Shown: piece by piece, positions 1-8,001 of the stretch
Position numbering within the stretch: position 1 is the stretch's first letter
How the letters are laid out: every line of letters starts with the position of its first letter
Assembly (NCBI GenBank): GCA_965202745.1
Contig: CBDBCB010000017.1
Coordinates: 124,001-188,000, forward strand
Direction of reading: 5' to 3'
From: JACKII01 sp965202745
GTDB lineage: Bacteria > Pseudomonadota > Alphaproteobacteria > Bin95
DNA: 64,000 bases
Notes under the pieces: model-generated
The model's database searches: none
What the model was told of the DNA's origin: nothing
The model's input: only the letters and a program-made list of their open reading frames with translations
Made by a program: the position numbers and the translations under genes

Positions 1-488
1 CTCGCAACCGAAACAGCATCCTTTTCTTGGCCTAAGTAAGCTATATGCCTCTGTTTCTGTGACACGTTTGTCGCCCCTGGTTTTTCTGGCTTCTTGGGCC
101 ATTTTTCGCGGTGATGCTGTGGGAGCATCCGGCCCAGAATCCGAACACGCAGACCGATGCAAAGTCGAGAGACGTGACCGGTCAGAACTTCGACTGCGAT
201 ATATCCACAGTTTTCCAATTGCCTGAGATAGCGTTGAATCGTGCGCCGCGAGCGGCCCAATCCGGCGGCCAGGTACGACACGGTGACCCTCAATCGGCGT
301 CCAACGCGGTCGCGGCGGTAGGTTTCTTCCAGAATTTTGCGGGCGCACCGCCGTGCTCCGTCACTCAGCGCACGATCATTTTCGATGTTCGCGCTCGCAG
401 GCGGCACAAAAGCGCCTGTGTCTTTCGGCAATTCATACTCTGGTATTTCTAGCGCCGCATATCGGTGAGAAGATCGGAGTGAGCGCAT
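1..488 (-). CDS. Helix-turn-helix DNA-binding protein, partial (3' end outside the window)
   Basis: The minus-strand frame stays open from an ATG at 488 to the window edge (162 codons seen). Around residues 60-100 it has a winged-helix-like stretch, with YLAAGLGRSRRTIQRYLRQL as recognition region. This resembles HTH proteins of alphaproteobacterial plasmids and prophages, some of them replication-linked. The C-terminal part seen here is basic and proline-rich. There is no strong ribosome-binding site before the ATG. The frame continues upstream without a shift into the 31-codon ORF at 561-656, separated by one TAG, so the true gene could be longer with a nonsense codon. Exact function is unknown. 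Confidence 0.6.
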   Translation of the reverse strand, partial: MRSLRSSHRYAALEIPEYELPKDTGAFVPPASANIENDRALSDGARRCARKILEETYRRDRVGRRLRVTVSYLAAGLGRSRRTIQRYLRQLENCGYIAVEVLTGHVSRLCIGLRVRILGRMLPQHHREKWPKKPEKPGATNVSQKQRHIAYLGQEKDAVSVA

Positions 489-560
489 CCGCCGTTCCGT
501 GGAAACGGTCAATCGGCCATCAAAACATCTTTCTTCTTGTTTGTTGTGTTGAGTAGTTTG

Positions 561-656
561 CTAGGTATGCGCGGCACGGGAGCGTAGGGCCTTCCTGGCC
601 ATCTCCCAAAGTTCGATTTCATCGAGTTCAGTAAATCGTGGAGTATTTTCATACAT
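561..656 (-). CDS. Small 31-residue ORF upstream of the HTH gene
   Basis: An ATG at 656 is preceded by a good ribosome-binding site (AAGGAG, 8 nt away) and the ORF ends at TAG 561-563. The peptide starts MYENTPRFTELDEIELWEMA and is acidic then basic, with no domain I recognise. It is in the same frame as the HTH gene that starts at 488. It may be the original N-terminus of that gene, cut off by an amber codon, or an independent small leader protein. Confidence 0.45.
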   Translation of the reverse strand: MYENTPRFTELDEIELWEMARKALRSRAAHT

Positions 657-860
657 TGACGAGGTCTCCTTGTTGGGAAACTCGCCTGGCAAAGCTCATC
701 AAGATGAGAATTTATTTTGCGAAATCGAGGATATTGTGAAAATATAAATAAAAGAAATAGAAATACTGATGAACCGCTTTGGTGTATTTTATTTTTAGCG
801 TTTACTATTCATAAAAAATGAATAAGATTCAATAATTTGTAACTCACCCGTCTCAAATAT

Positions 861-956
861 TTAGGCAGCCGCAGTTTTTTCTATGTTTCGCACTATGCCA
901 ACAAGCTCTTGAACCTGTTCAGGTTTAAATAGGGGAATTATATCTCTAAGTAACAT
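861..956 (-). CDS. Short ORF that starts inside the IS1595 left end
   Basis: The terminal repeat of the IS1595-like element supplies an ATG (954-956) and the first eight codons of a 31-codon ORF that runs outward into host DNA and ends at TAA 861-863. The host part reads FKPEQVQELVGIVRNIEKTA, which looks like the true C-terminus of a protein. The simplest reading is a host gene whose 5' part was removed by the element. Whether it is expressed cannot be told. The flanking 657-860 is AT-rich and holds no other gene I can support. Confidence 0.35.
   Translation of the reverse strand: MLLRDIIPLFKPEQVQELVGIVRNIEKTAAA
932..956 (-). repeat. Left terminal inverted repeat of the IS1595 element
   Basis: Read on the minus strand it starts ATGTTACTTAGAGATATAAT. 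It is the inverted partner of 2366-2388 and also matches 2954-2975. Confidence 0.65.
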
Positions 957-1013
957 TTTCCTATTACCCCATTTGATTCTATGATTTACCATAGAGTCAC
1001 ATTAGGAGGAAAC

Positions 1014-1985
1014 ATGGCAAAAAATGCACCGGGACGACATGAGCGGAATGGTCTGACGCTTTTGCAAATTGCAGAAATGTTCGGGGATGAAGAAAAGGCG
1101 CGGAAATGGATTGAGGCCCAGCACTGGCCGGAAGGGCCACACTGTCCTCACTGCGGTTCTATCAATGTAAAAGTCGGCGTGGCCCACAAGAGCATGACGC
1201 ATCGCTGCAATGACTGCCCGAAAAAGCCGATGTTCACTGTTCGGGTTGGCAATATCATGCAGGGATCAAAGCTACCCTATCGTGTCTGGGCGGTTGGGCT
1301 TTACCTGTTCGCCACCAATCTCAAGGGTATCTCTAGCATGAAGCTGCATCGTGAGCTCGGGATTGGGCAGAAGGCCGCTTGGTTCATGCTGCACCGTCTC
1401 CGTGAGGCTCATGGGTCCAATAGTCCAGTTTTCAAAGGTCCAGTTGAAGCGGATGAAACCTACATGGGTGGTAAGGAACAGAACAAACACGCTAGCAAAA
1501 AACTCAAGGCCGGCCGCGGCGCGGTGGGCAAAACCGCCGTGGCCGGGATCAAGGATCGCAACTCCGGCCGCGTGGTTGCCAAGGTGGTTGAAAGAACCGC
1601 TGCGCATACACTACAAGATTTTGTGACCAATCATACTACCAAGGATGCCCAGGTATTCCCCGACGAGGCGCGCGCCTACAAGGGCATTAACAGGGCGCAT
1701 CAAGCGGTCAAACACTCAATGGGTGAATACGTCCGTAACATGGCACATACAAACGGTTTCGAAAGCTTCTGGGCACCGATGAAGCGTGGCTATCAGGGCA
1801 TTTATCACAAGATGAGCCCCAAGCATCTACAACGCTATGTTAATGAGTTCTCTAGCCGTCACAACAGACGTCCCAAGGATACCATTGACCAGATGAGCGA
1901 TTTGGTTTGTAGCATGGCGGGAAAGCGTTTGCGCTACGTTGATTTGATTGCAGATAATGGTTTGGAAAGCGGTTCTCGAACATGA
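1014..1985 (+). CDS. IS1595 family transposase
   Basis: A 323-residue transposase of the ISXO2/IS1595 type. The ATG at 1014 is chosen over an upstream ATG at 981 because AGGAGG lies 4 nt before it. The N-terminal zinc ribbon shows CPHCGS (about residue 40) and a second CNDCPKK knuckle. The DDE-like nuclease core starts with VEADETYMGG (about residue 145). It continues with FPDEARAY (about 215) and NGFESFWAPMKRGY (about 245). The length is normal for the family and no break is seen, so this copy may be active. Confidence 0.9.
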   Translation: MAKNAPGRHERNGLTLLQIAEMFGDEEKARKWIEAQHWPEGPHCPHCGSINVKVGVAHKSMTHRCNDCPKKPMFTVRVGNIMQGSKLPYRVWAVGLYLFATNLKGISSMKLHRELGIGQKAAWFMLHRLREAHGSNSPVFKGPVEADETYMGGKEQNKHASKKLKAGRGAVGKTAVAGIKDRNSGRVVAKVVERTAAHTLQDFVTNHTTKDAQVFPDEARAYKGINRAHQAVKHSMGEYVRNMAHTNGFESFWAPMKRGYQGIYHKMSPKHLQRYVNEFSSRHNRRPKDTIDQMSDLVCSMAGKRLRYVDLIADNGLESGSRT

Positions 1986-2176
1986 TATCGCAAACAATCA
2001 GTCTGTTCTTGAAATTATTGATGTTCAGTATGCGCGAATGCGGTTACTAACCTTTCAAAACATTCTTGAATATAAGCGGTTTCAGACACCTTCAATTGCA
2101 CATGGGCATAGATAGTCTGAACCACAGCTCCCGTTCGGTTAAACCCCTATCTTATGATCGCGAAAGGATAAGCCAA

Positions 2177-2350
2177 ATGACCAAACTCAAACCCAAAGAC
2201 AGAACACTCTCTGAAAAACTAGCTGACTCTCACTACCAGCCGAGCAAGGCTGAAATGGAACAGGAATACGATATGCCCGGCGCGGAGATGAAAGACCTGC
2301 GCAACGCATTCTTCAAGGCGTCGCCGGATAGAAAATCAAAACCAGGTTAG
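2177..2350 (+). CDS. Small conserved hypothetical protein, 57 residues
   Basis: Starts at ATG 2177 behind AAGGATA; an in-frame ATG at 2066 has no ribosome-binding site. The protein is very polar, begins MTKLKPKDRTLSEKLADSHY and contains YQPSKAEMEQEYDMPG. Small proteins with a similar YxPSKAE...DMPG pattern are common hypothetical proteins of proteobacteria. Its place between the transposase and the right terminal repeat makes it a passenger gene of the IS1595 element or a host gene trapped with it. Function is unknown. Confidence 0.6.
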   Translation: MTKLKPKDRTLSEKLADSHYQPSKAEMEQEYDMPGAEMKDLRNAFFKASPDRKSKPG

Positions 2351-2365
2351 GAATAATTCAGTGCA

Positions 2366-2388
2366 ATGTTACTTAGAAATATAATTCC
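2366..2388 (+). repeat. Right terminal inverted repeat of the IS1595 element
   Basis: Reads ATGTTACTTAGAAATATAAT then TCC, the inverted counterpart of 932-956. Like the left copy it contains an ATG, here opening only a 12-codon frame. Confidence 0.65.
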
Positions 2389-2400
2389 TATTCCCGTGTA

Positions 2401-2840
2401 TTGACAAAATCTAAAGAAAAAATCATGGAAATCACCCCTGCACTAGCGACTATATTATTCGGACTTCAATTAAGCGCTTGTTCAACAATCACACAAGGCA
2501 CAGATCAAGAAATTTACATTTCCACATCCCCGATAGCGGCACAGTGTACGCTTGAGAGACAAGGTAAAAAATCGCTGAAATTGTCTCATCGCCTGGGCAT
2601 GTAACAGTTACAAAAACCAAACACGATATAACGATTACCTGCAACAAAGATGGCTACCAAACCGCAACTTACCGCAACAATAGCGGTTGGGAATCTACTT
2701 CGGGTGCGGGAGGCATTCTATTGGATGTGATTTTAACCTGGGGCGCTAGCAGTGCTATCGATTCAATGACAGGTGCTGACAATAAATACGAACCATCTGT
2801 CTATATAACGTTAATTCCAATTCAGGCCCCACCACAATAA
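2401..2840 (+). pseudogene. Outer-membrane lipoprotein gene broken by one frameshift
   Basis: The first frame (TTG 2401 or ATG 2425) encodes a basic N-terminus, a hydrophobic segment and the lipobox LSAC followed by STITQGTD. It stops at 2602-2604. The rest of the protein continues in another frame (SSPGHVTVTKTKHDITITC, then a glycine-rich GAGGILLDVIL segment) to TAA 2838-2840. Adding one A to the A6 run at 2566-2571 restores one continuous frame of about 146 residues. The pattern (CSTITQGT, a PEGA-like beta domain, a glycine-rich tail) fits small stress or envelope lipoproteins. The shift may be a mutation, slippage or a sequencing error. Confidence 0.7.
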
Positions 2841-2953
2841 AGACAATGAGGTAGATCACTTCTTAAAATACCTATTCAGTTAGGCAAACGTCTAAACCGC
2901 GTTTGCCCTCTGAACATCCAGCTCTCTTTTCTTGAACACCCCTATATTATTAA

Positions 2954-2975
2954 ATGTTACTTAGAGATGTAATCC
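2954..2975 (+). repeat. Third copy of the IS1595 terminal repeat
   Basis: Reads ATGTTACTTAGAGATGTAAT then CC, in the same orientation as 2366-2388. It lies downstream of the lipoprotein pseudogene and just before the 11-bp tandem array. It may be the end of an older, longer element or a solo remnant. Confidence 0.55.
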
Positions 2976-2990
2976 ACTAAACAAAACTAA

Positions 2991-3089
2991 GCTTTGGGTA
3001 AGCTTTGGGTAAGCTTTGGGTAAGCTTTGGGTAAGCTTTGGGTAAGCTTTGGGTAAGCTTTGGCTAAACTGCAGGTAAACCGCGGCTAA
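2991..3089. repeat. Tandem array of the 11-mer GCTTTGGGTAA
   Basis: Six perfect head-to-tail copies fill 2991-3056. A one-base variant (GCTTTGGCTAA) follows at 3057-3067, and two degenerate units (ACTGCAGGTAA, ACCGCGGCTAA) lie to 3089. The units abut with no spacers. The array is in the intergenic region upstream of allE. Each unit contains AAGCTT across the junction. The gradient from perfect to degenerate copies suggests recent slippage expansion at the left side. Confidence 0.9.
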
Positions 3090-3160
3090 ATTTTTTGAGC
3101 CGGAAACGTTTAGAAATGCGTATAAAAGTTTAGAAAAGTTTAGAAAAGTTTAGGTGGTTT
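3079..3160. repeat. Dispersed TTTAG/GCATAAAAG repeat, copy A
   Basis: Contains GTTTAGAAATGCG then TATAAAAGTTTAG at 3108-3133, followed by two more AAAAGTTTAG units. It matches intergenic copies at about 42010-42120 (inverted) and 50580-50680. This copy fills the stretch between the 11-mer array and allE, so 2841-3195 contains repeats and no protein gene. Confidence 0.6.
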
Positions 3161-3195
3161 TGCGGGGCCTCCGACACGCTACGTGAGTATAGAAT

Positions 3196-4032
3196 TTGAC
3201 CGAGCGCACCTACGCTGCACCCATGGGCGGCCTGCCGGGGCAGGATCAGCTGTTGACCAGCCGGGCGATGTTCACCGATGCCTATGCGGTGATCCCCCGA
3301 GGGGTGATGACGGACATCGTCACCAGCCTTCTGCCGTATTGGACGAAGACACGGGCCTGGATACTGGCCCGGCCGCTGACCGGCTTTGCCGAGACCTTCA
3401 GCCAATACATTGTCGAGGTGGAACCAGGTGGCGGCAGCGACCGGCCGGAGACCGAAGCCGGGGCGGAGGCAGCGCTGTTTGTGACCGCCGGCGCATTGGA
3501 AGTAACGCTGGCCGGTGAAGTCCATGTGCTGACAATGGGCGGCTTTGCCTATCTTCCGCCGGGCAGTGATTGGCAGGTGCGGAATGGCGGCACGGAAAGC
3601 GCGGTGTTCCATTGGATCCGCAAGCGGTTCGAGCCGGTGGACGGACTGGCGCTGCCAGATCCGGTCTTTGCTCAGGATCAGACGCTTGAACCCGTTGGCA
3701 TGCCGGATACGGATGGGCGTTGGGCCACCACACGCTTCATCGATCCATCGGATGTCCGCTATGACATGCACGTCAATATCGTGACCTTTGCGCCCGGCGC
3801 CAGCATCCCCTTTGCCGAGACCCATGTGATGGAGCACGGGCTCTATGTGCTGCAGGGCAAGGGCGTCTACCGCCTGAATCAGGACTGGGTCGAGGTCGAA
3901 GCGGGCGACTTCATGTGGCTGCGCGCCTTCTGCCCGCAGGCCTGCTATGCGGGCGGGCCGGAGCCGTTCCGCTACCTGCTTTACAAGGACGTAAACCGTC
4001 ATGCACCGCTGTTCGGCGGGGCGGCGAGGTGA
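3196..4032 (+). CDS. allE: (S)-ureidoglycine aminohydrolase
   Basis: Hydrolyses (S)-ureidoglycine to (S)-ureidoglycolate and ammonia in allantoin breakdown, in the cytoplasm. The 278-residue protein is a bicupin. The first cupin lies around residues 60-145 (PGGGSDRPE, GGFAYLPPGSDW). The second, around 190-265, carries the metal-ligand run HVMEHGLYVLQGKGVY. The N-terminus (RTYAAPMGGLPGQ, AYAVIPRGVMTDIVTS) matches the family and requires the TTG start at 3196; an ATG at 3223 would remove it. allA follows 7 nt after the stop codon, as expected for a ureide operon. The repeat-rich region upstream leaves the promoter unclear. Confidence 0.85.
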   Translation: MTERTYAAPMGGLPGQDQLLTSRAMFTDAYAVIPRGVMTDIVTSLLPYWTKTRAWILARPLTGFAETFSQYIVEVEPGGGSDRPETEAGAEAALFVTAGALEVTLAGEVHVLTMGGFAYLPPGSDWQVRNGGTESAVFHWIRKRFEPVDGLALPDPVFAQDQTLEPVGMPDTDGRWATTRFIDPSDVRYDMHVNIVTFAPGASIPFAETHVMEHGLYVLQGKGVYRLNQDWVEVEAGDFMWLRAFCPQACYAGGPEPFRYLLYKDVNRHAPLFGGAAR

Positions 4033-4039
4033 GGCTGCG

Positions 4040-4549
4040 ATGACCCGGATGATAGAGGTACAGGCCCTGACCGCAGAGGCCTTTGCGCCATTTGGGACGG
4101 TGATCGAAGCGGCGGGCAAGCCCAGCTTTATGATCAATGCCGGACGCTGCGGGCGCTATCATGATGTGGCCCGGCCACAGGTGCTGGATGCGGCTGGCGC
4201 GGTGGCGATCAGTGTCGGGCGGAGTGAGGGTGTGTCTCTGCCGATGAGCGTTGACCTGCTGGAGCGGCATCCGCTCGGCAGCCAGGCTTTCATACCGATG
4301 GCCACTGCGCGGATGGTGGTTGTGGTCGCGCCGGATGCAGGCGGGCCCCCAGGCATGCCGGTGGCGTTCCTGAGCGAACCGGGGCAGGGGGTTCAGTATG
4401 ATGCCGGGACGTGGCACGGCGTGCTGGCTCCCCTGGATGAGGGCGCGGACTTCCTGATTGTTGACCGCGTGGGCGAGGGTGCGAACCTGGATGAGGTCGT
4501 GCTAGAAGCGCCGTTTACGGTGGGAGTCCCTCCGCGTCACTCAGCGTGA
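4040..4549 (+). CDS. allA: Ureidoglycolate lyase
   Basis: Splits ureidoglycolate into glyoxylate and urea. The 169-residue length is typical. The family pattern appears as AFAPFGTVIE near the N-terminus, then RHPLGSQAFIPM and the conserved GTWHGVLAPL near residue 132. The ATG at 4040 is preceded by GAGG and follows allE directly, so translation is probably coupled. allE and allA together give the last two steps of the ureide pathway. The earlier enzymes (uricase, allantoinase, allantoate amidohydrolase) are not in the window. Confidence 0.85.
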   Translation: MTRMIEVQALTAEAFAPFGTVIEAAGKPSFMINAGRCGRYHDVARPQVLDAAGAVAISVGRSEGVSLPMSVDLLERHPLGSQAFIPMATARMVVVVAPDAGGPPGMPVAFLSEPGQGVQYDAGTWHGVLAPLDEGADFLIVDRVGEGANLDEVVLEAPFTVGVPPRHSA

Positions 4550-4591
4550 AAGGCTGGCGAAAACCGGCGCCGTTGGATGACGGCACCTGTC

Positions 4592-5554
4592 TTATGCCGC
4601 CCGCCGGGCCAGTTCGTGCTCAACGGAGAGGATGGGATCACCCTCGATCGGCGTGGAGGGGCAGCCATCGACGCCAGCCGGTACCTCGCCAACCAGGGTG
4701 ATGCGGTAGAGCTGGCGATCGTAGTCGGACTCGAAAATATCCGTCGGCGCCAAGTGTGAGGTTGAGCGGTTATCCCAGAAGGCGATGTCGCCTTCGTTCC
4801 ATTTGAAGCGCACCGTGTATTCCGGGCGCACCACATGCTCCCAAAGCAACTCCAGAACCTGCTGGCTTTCGCGCGGGGTGAGACCGGCGACGGATTTCAG
4901 GAAGGAGGGGCTGATATAGAGCACCTTCTCACCGGTCTCCGGGTGCACAGTGACCAGGGGATGCTCGCTGACCAGGACCCGGCGCTGGACGTCGCTATCA
5001 TAGGCAGACTTGCCGGAATTGGCCTCGAACCGGTGGACGCCGCGCAGGCTCTCGACAAAGGCCTGCATCGGTTCGGACAGGCCCGCATAGGCGGCTGCCA
5101 GGTTGGTCCAGAAAGTGTCGCCGCCATAGGGCGGGATAGTGACACCACGCAGGATGGACGCCATCGGCGGGTTGATGGCCGCGGTGATATCGGTGTGCCA
5201 GCCGGACCAGGGCGTGACTTTCTTCTGCCCGCGAACGGTATTGGCGGTGCGATTCTTGGCGACGGAATAGACTTCCGGATAGTCATCCACATGGCCGAAA
5301 ACCGCGTGGCCTATCGTGCACTCGCCGAACTGCCGGGCCATGGATACATGTTCGGCATGGCTGAGGTTCTGGCCACGGAAGAAGATCACCTTCCATTCAA
5401 CAAACGCCCGGCGAATTTCCTGCAAGACGTCCGCCGCCACGGGCTGCTTGAAATCGACGCCTTCGATCTCTGCGCCGATATGCAGGGTCAGCGGATTAAC
5501 CTTGATCTTGCGGTAGGAGGCCGGGTCAGCGGCGCTGCGCATGGTCATGTTCAT
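4592..5554 (-). CDS. TauD/TfdA family 2-oxoglutarate-dependent dioxygenase
   Basis: A 320-residue Fe(II)/2-oxoglutarate oxygenase with all facial-triad elements: GWHTD (about residue 120), the distal histidine in STSHLAP (about 270), and the 2-oxoglutarate-binding arginine in RQLYRIT. The N-terminal half has LHIGAEIEGVDF, EWKVIFFRGQ and the YGGDTFWTNL signature. It converges with allA. The substrate cannot be deduced. The ureide neighbours would allow a purine substrate (fungal xanthine hydroxylase is a TauD relative), but that is a guess. Confidence 0.85.
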   Translation of the reverse strand: MNMTMRSAADPASYRKIKVNPLTLHIGAEIEGVDFKQPVAADVLQEIRRAFVEWKVIFFRGQNLSHAEHVSMARQFGECTIGHAVFGHVDDYPEVYSVAKNRTANTVRGQKKVTPWSGWHTDITAAINPPMASILRGVTIPPYGGDTFWTNLAAAYAGLSEPMQAFVESLRGVHRFEANSGKSAYDSDVQRRVLVSEHPLVTVHPETGEKVLYISPSFLKSVAGLTPRESQQVLELLWEHVVRPEYTVRFKWNEGDIAFWDNRSTSHLAPTDIFESDYDRQLYRITLVGEVPAGVDGCPSTPIEGDPILSVEHELARRAA

Positions 5555-5615
5555 GGCGAGGTTTCCTCAGTCTAGGGGGCCTGGCGGGCGGGTGTTCGTC
5601 ACGGGCCTGTGTTCA

Positions 5616-6617
5616 TCATTGGCCGGATGGTTCAGTCCGGCGGTGGGGAAAGTTTGTTCGGTCTTTGACGGCGATCAATTCGAACGAGCTGGCGGGCTCG
5701 TAGCGGGCAGGGTTGTCCGGACTGACACAGGTCGGCGCGCAGTGGACTTTTGTGTGCCGGTTCGGGCCGAAGAAGAACGGCATGGCGTGGCGGATTGCGC
5801 CGCTTTGGTTCAGGACACGGTGGGGCGTCGGCACGAAGCGGTCGTTGGAATAGCGGGACAGCATCTCGCCGGTATTGACGACAAAAGCGCCTGGCACGTC
5901 CGGCGGTTGTATCCAGGTTCCGTCCTTGTCTTTGACCTGCAGCCCCGGAAACTTCGAGCGCGGTAGGAAGGTGATGAAGCTGCCGTCAGTGTGGGGGGCA
6001 AAGCCAAAGAGGCCAGCTTTTCCGGGTGGTTGGGGAGCGTACTGAATCAGGCGCACAGTGCAGTTGGCCCTCTGGAAGTCTGCCGCGAAATAGTCTTCCG
6101 GCAGGTCAAGCGCCAGCGCGAAAGCGGGCAGGAAGCGCCGGGCGAGGGCGCGCATTGTTGTGAAATAGGCGATCTGCGCCGCCTTGAAGGCATCCATACC
6201 ATCCGGCCATTTGTTCAGGTCGGTCGTGACATCCTGGACGGCTGGGTCGGGGTCGGGTGTCGTGATATAGAAGGACTCGCTGAAGTTGGGTTTGTTCGCG
6301 ACCTCGATGGTGGAGGTCTTCATGGTTTGGCCGCCATAGGGCAGGTAGCCTATGTTCTGGCTACCGATGCGCAGAGCCATCTTGCGCTCTTCACTAAGGG
6401 CGAAGAAATCCGCCGCTGCGCCGAATGCACGATCGATCAGATCCTGGGGCACGCCATGGTTGGCAATGACCAGAAAGCCGGTGTCTTTGCAGGTCTGGCG
6501 TATTTCCCGCGCCAAAGCGGCGGCTGCGCAGGGCTCTCCGGCTAGGTACGGACCAACGTCCAGCACCGGGATGCGGGCGCTTTCCGCTGCGTTGGAAGGC
6601 TGGGCCAGATCGTTCAT
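5616..6617 (-). CDS. Isopenicillin N synthase-like 2OG-Fe(II) oxygenase
   Basis: About 333 residues. The ATG at 6617 follows GGAG with a 7-nt spacer; an upstream in-frame ATG at 6641 lacks one. The N-terminal DIOX_N-type domain starts IPVLDVGPYLAG and has TGFLVIANHGV. The 2OG-FeII domain has PHTDGSFITFL and the distal histidine in TPHRVLN. The usual RxS motif is RHAMPFFFGP here, with alanine for serine. Bacterial members hydroxylate or cyclise small metabolites; the substrate is unknown. It is transcribed away from the SMP-30 gene across a 270-bp gap. Confidence 0.85.
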   Translation of the reverse strand: MNDLAQPSNAAESARIPVLDVGPYLAGEPCAAAALAREIRQTCKDTGFLVIANHGVPQDLIDRAFGAAADFFALSEERKMALRIGSQNIGYLPYGGQTMKTSTIEVANKPNFSESFYITTPDPDPAVQDVTTDLNKWPDGMDAFKAAQIAYFTTMRALARRFLPAFALALDLPEDYFAADFQRANCTVRLIQYAPQPPGKAGLFGFAPHTDGSFITFLPRSKFPGLQVKDKDGTWIQPPDVPGAFVVNTGEMLSRYSNDRFVPTPHRVLNQSGAIRHAMPFFFGPNRHTKVHCAPTCVSPDNPARYEPASSFELIAVKDRTNFPHRRTEPSGQ

Positions 6618-6887
6618 GGGGAGGCTCCGTCCGGTTCGCATCCGCCGATCATAGGCGCAGAATGGCCCACAAGTTAAGTGGCTTGCCCTGATCGACTGAC
6701 AAGGTGATCGATAGCGGCGACGTATCTAGCCGAGGGGCGGAAAAGCGCCAATCGCTGGCTGGCTGCGCGGTCATCAAGTTCGAGCTGACGCATCCAAACC
6801 TGGACACTGTCTGATTGGTTGAACATCACCTATGGTCATCAAATGTTTGTTCGGCGGGCGTTCAGACGCAGAATTGGGAGAAATACC

Positions 6888-7811
6888 ATGGCACATTTGG
6901 CAAGCGATCCGGGCTTTGAAGCAATTGTCGACCTAGCGGTGCCGGTAAAACAACTCGGCACGGGCTTCATCTTTACCGAAGGCCCGGTCTGGCATCCCGT
7001 CGAACGCCATCTGCTGTTTTCCGATATGCCAGGGGATGTACGGCGGCGTTGGTCCGATGCTGGCGGTATTGAGGAAGTGGCGCGGCCGTCGAACAAGGGC
7101 AACGGCCTGACTTACGATGCGGAACTCAACCTGCTGGTTTGTGAGCATGCGACGTCGACTGTTACCCGGTTCAGCCCTGATGGCAAACGGGAGGTTTTGG
7201 CGAGCCATTTCGAAGGCTGGGAACTGAACTCGCCGAATGATATCTGCGTTCAGTCCGATGGTTCGGTCTACTTCACCGACCCGACTTTCGGGCGGATGGA
7301 GCATTTTGGCGTACCGCGGCCTTTGGAAATGGGCTTTCAAGGTGTCTACCGGTTGCCGCCCGGACACCGGCCTGGCGATGAAGCGCAACTGGTCTGTGAC
7401 CGGGCACTTTTTGGCCAGCCGAATGGGCTGTGCTTCGCACCCGGAGAGCGGCATTTGTATGTGAACGACACAGCGCAGGCCAATATCCGCCGCTTCGAAT
7501 TGGCCGCGGACGGAAGCCTCGTGAACGGCCAGGTATTTGCGGAGGGTATCCAAGACGACGACCGGGCTGGCAGGCCGGATGGCATGAAAGTCGACGCCGG
7601 CGGCAATCTGTATGTAACCGGCCCCGGCGGCATTTGGGTCTATGACCCGGCCGGCACGAAGCTCGGCGAACTCGTTTTTCCGGAGGGCGTTGCCAATATG
7701 CATTGGGGCGGCGATGGTTGGCGGACCCTGTTCGCTTGCGCGAGAACCTCGCTCTACGCGATTGCGATGAAGGTTAGCGGGTGCGTTGAGCCGTTTATGG
7801 CTGCGAAATAG
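6888..7811 (+). CDS. SMP-30/gluconolactonase family sugar lactonase
   Basis: A 307-residue six-bladed propeller lactonase that hydrolyses aldonolactones or similar lactones. Metal-site residues are in FTEGPVWHP (about residue 30), LNSPNDICV (about 112), NDTAQ (about 197) and GRPDGMKVD (about 235). The ATG at 6888 is used because GGGAG precedes it; the frame upstream to 6819 has no such site. The gap after it (7812-8001) holds no gene I can support. Confidence 0.85.
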   Translation: MAHLASDPGFEAIVDLAVPVKQLGTGFIFTEGPVWHPVERHLLFSDMPGDVRRRWSDAGGIEEVARPSNKGNGLTYDAELNLLVCEHATSTVTRFSPDGKREVLASHFEGWELNSPNDICVQSDGSVYFTDPTFGRMEHFGVPRPLEMGFQGVYRLPPGHRPGDEAQLVCDRALFGQPNGLCFAPGERHLYVNDTAQANIRRFELAADGSLVNGQVFAEGIQDDDRAGRPDGMKVDAGGNLYVTGPGGIWVYDPAGTKLGELVFPEGVANMHWGGDGWRTLFACARTSLYAIAMKVSGCVEPFMAAK

Positions 7812-8001
7812 GCTCAGACCAGACCCCAAGAAGGGGCGGCGCAGGGAATGGGAGGGGCGAACCGGACTGGCGGCACTCCGATTGAATACTGCCACTCGGG
7901 TATGCCTTGGGCCTATGCCACAATCATCGTGATCTTACGCTTTATAACCCCTCATTCAGTGCCATGGACGCCGCACGACAGCAGTATTTTCCGGAGATAT
8001 C

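Larger units (their letters stand above)
931..2390 (+). mobile_element. IS1595-family insertion sequence (ISXO2-like transposase) with small passenger gene
   Basis: The element is bounded by inverted repeats at about 932-956 (left) and 2366-2388 (right). They share about 20 of 23 positions around the core CTAAGTAACAT. Between them lie the transposase (1014-1985) and a 57-residue gene (2177-2350). No matching 8-bp target duplication is visible at these ends. A third repeat copy at 2954-2975 leaves open that the original element was longer and also carried the lipoprotein gene at 2401-2840. Confidence 0.7.

Noticed and set aside
2991..3067. CRISPR-like array
   Set aside because: The 11-bp units are directly joined with no spacers, and no cas gene is present. 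It is a simple tandem repeat.
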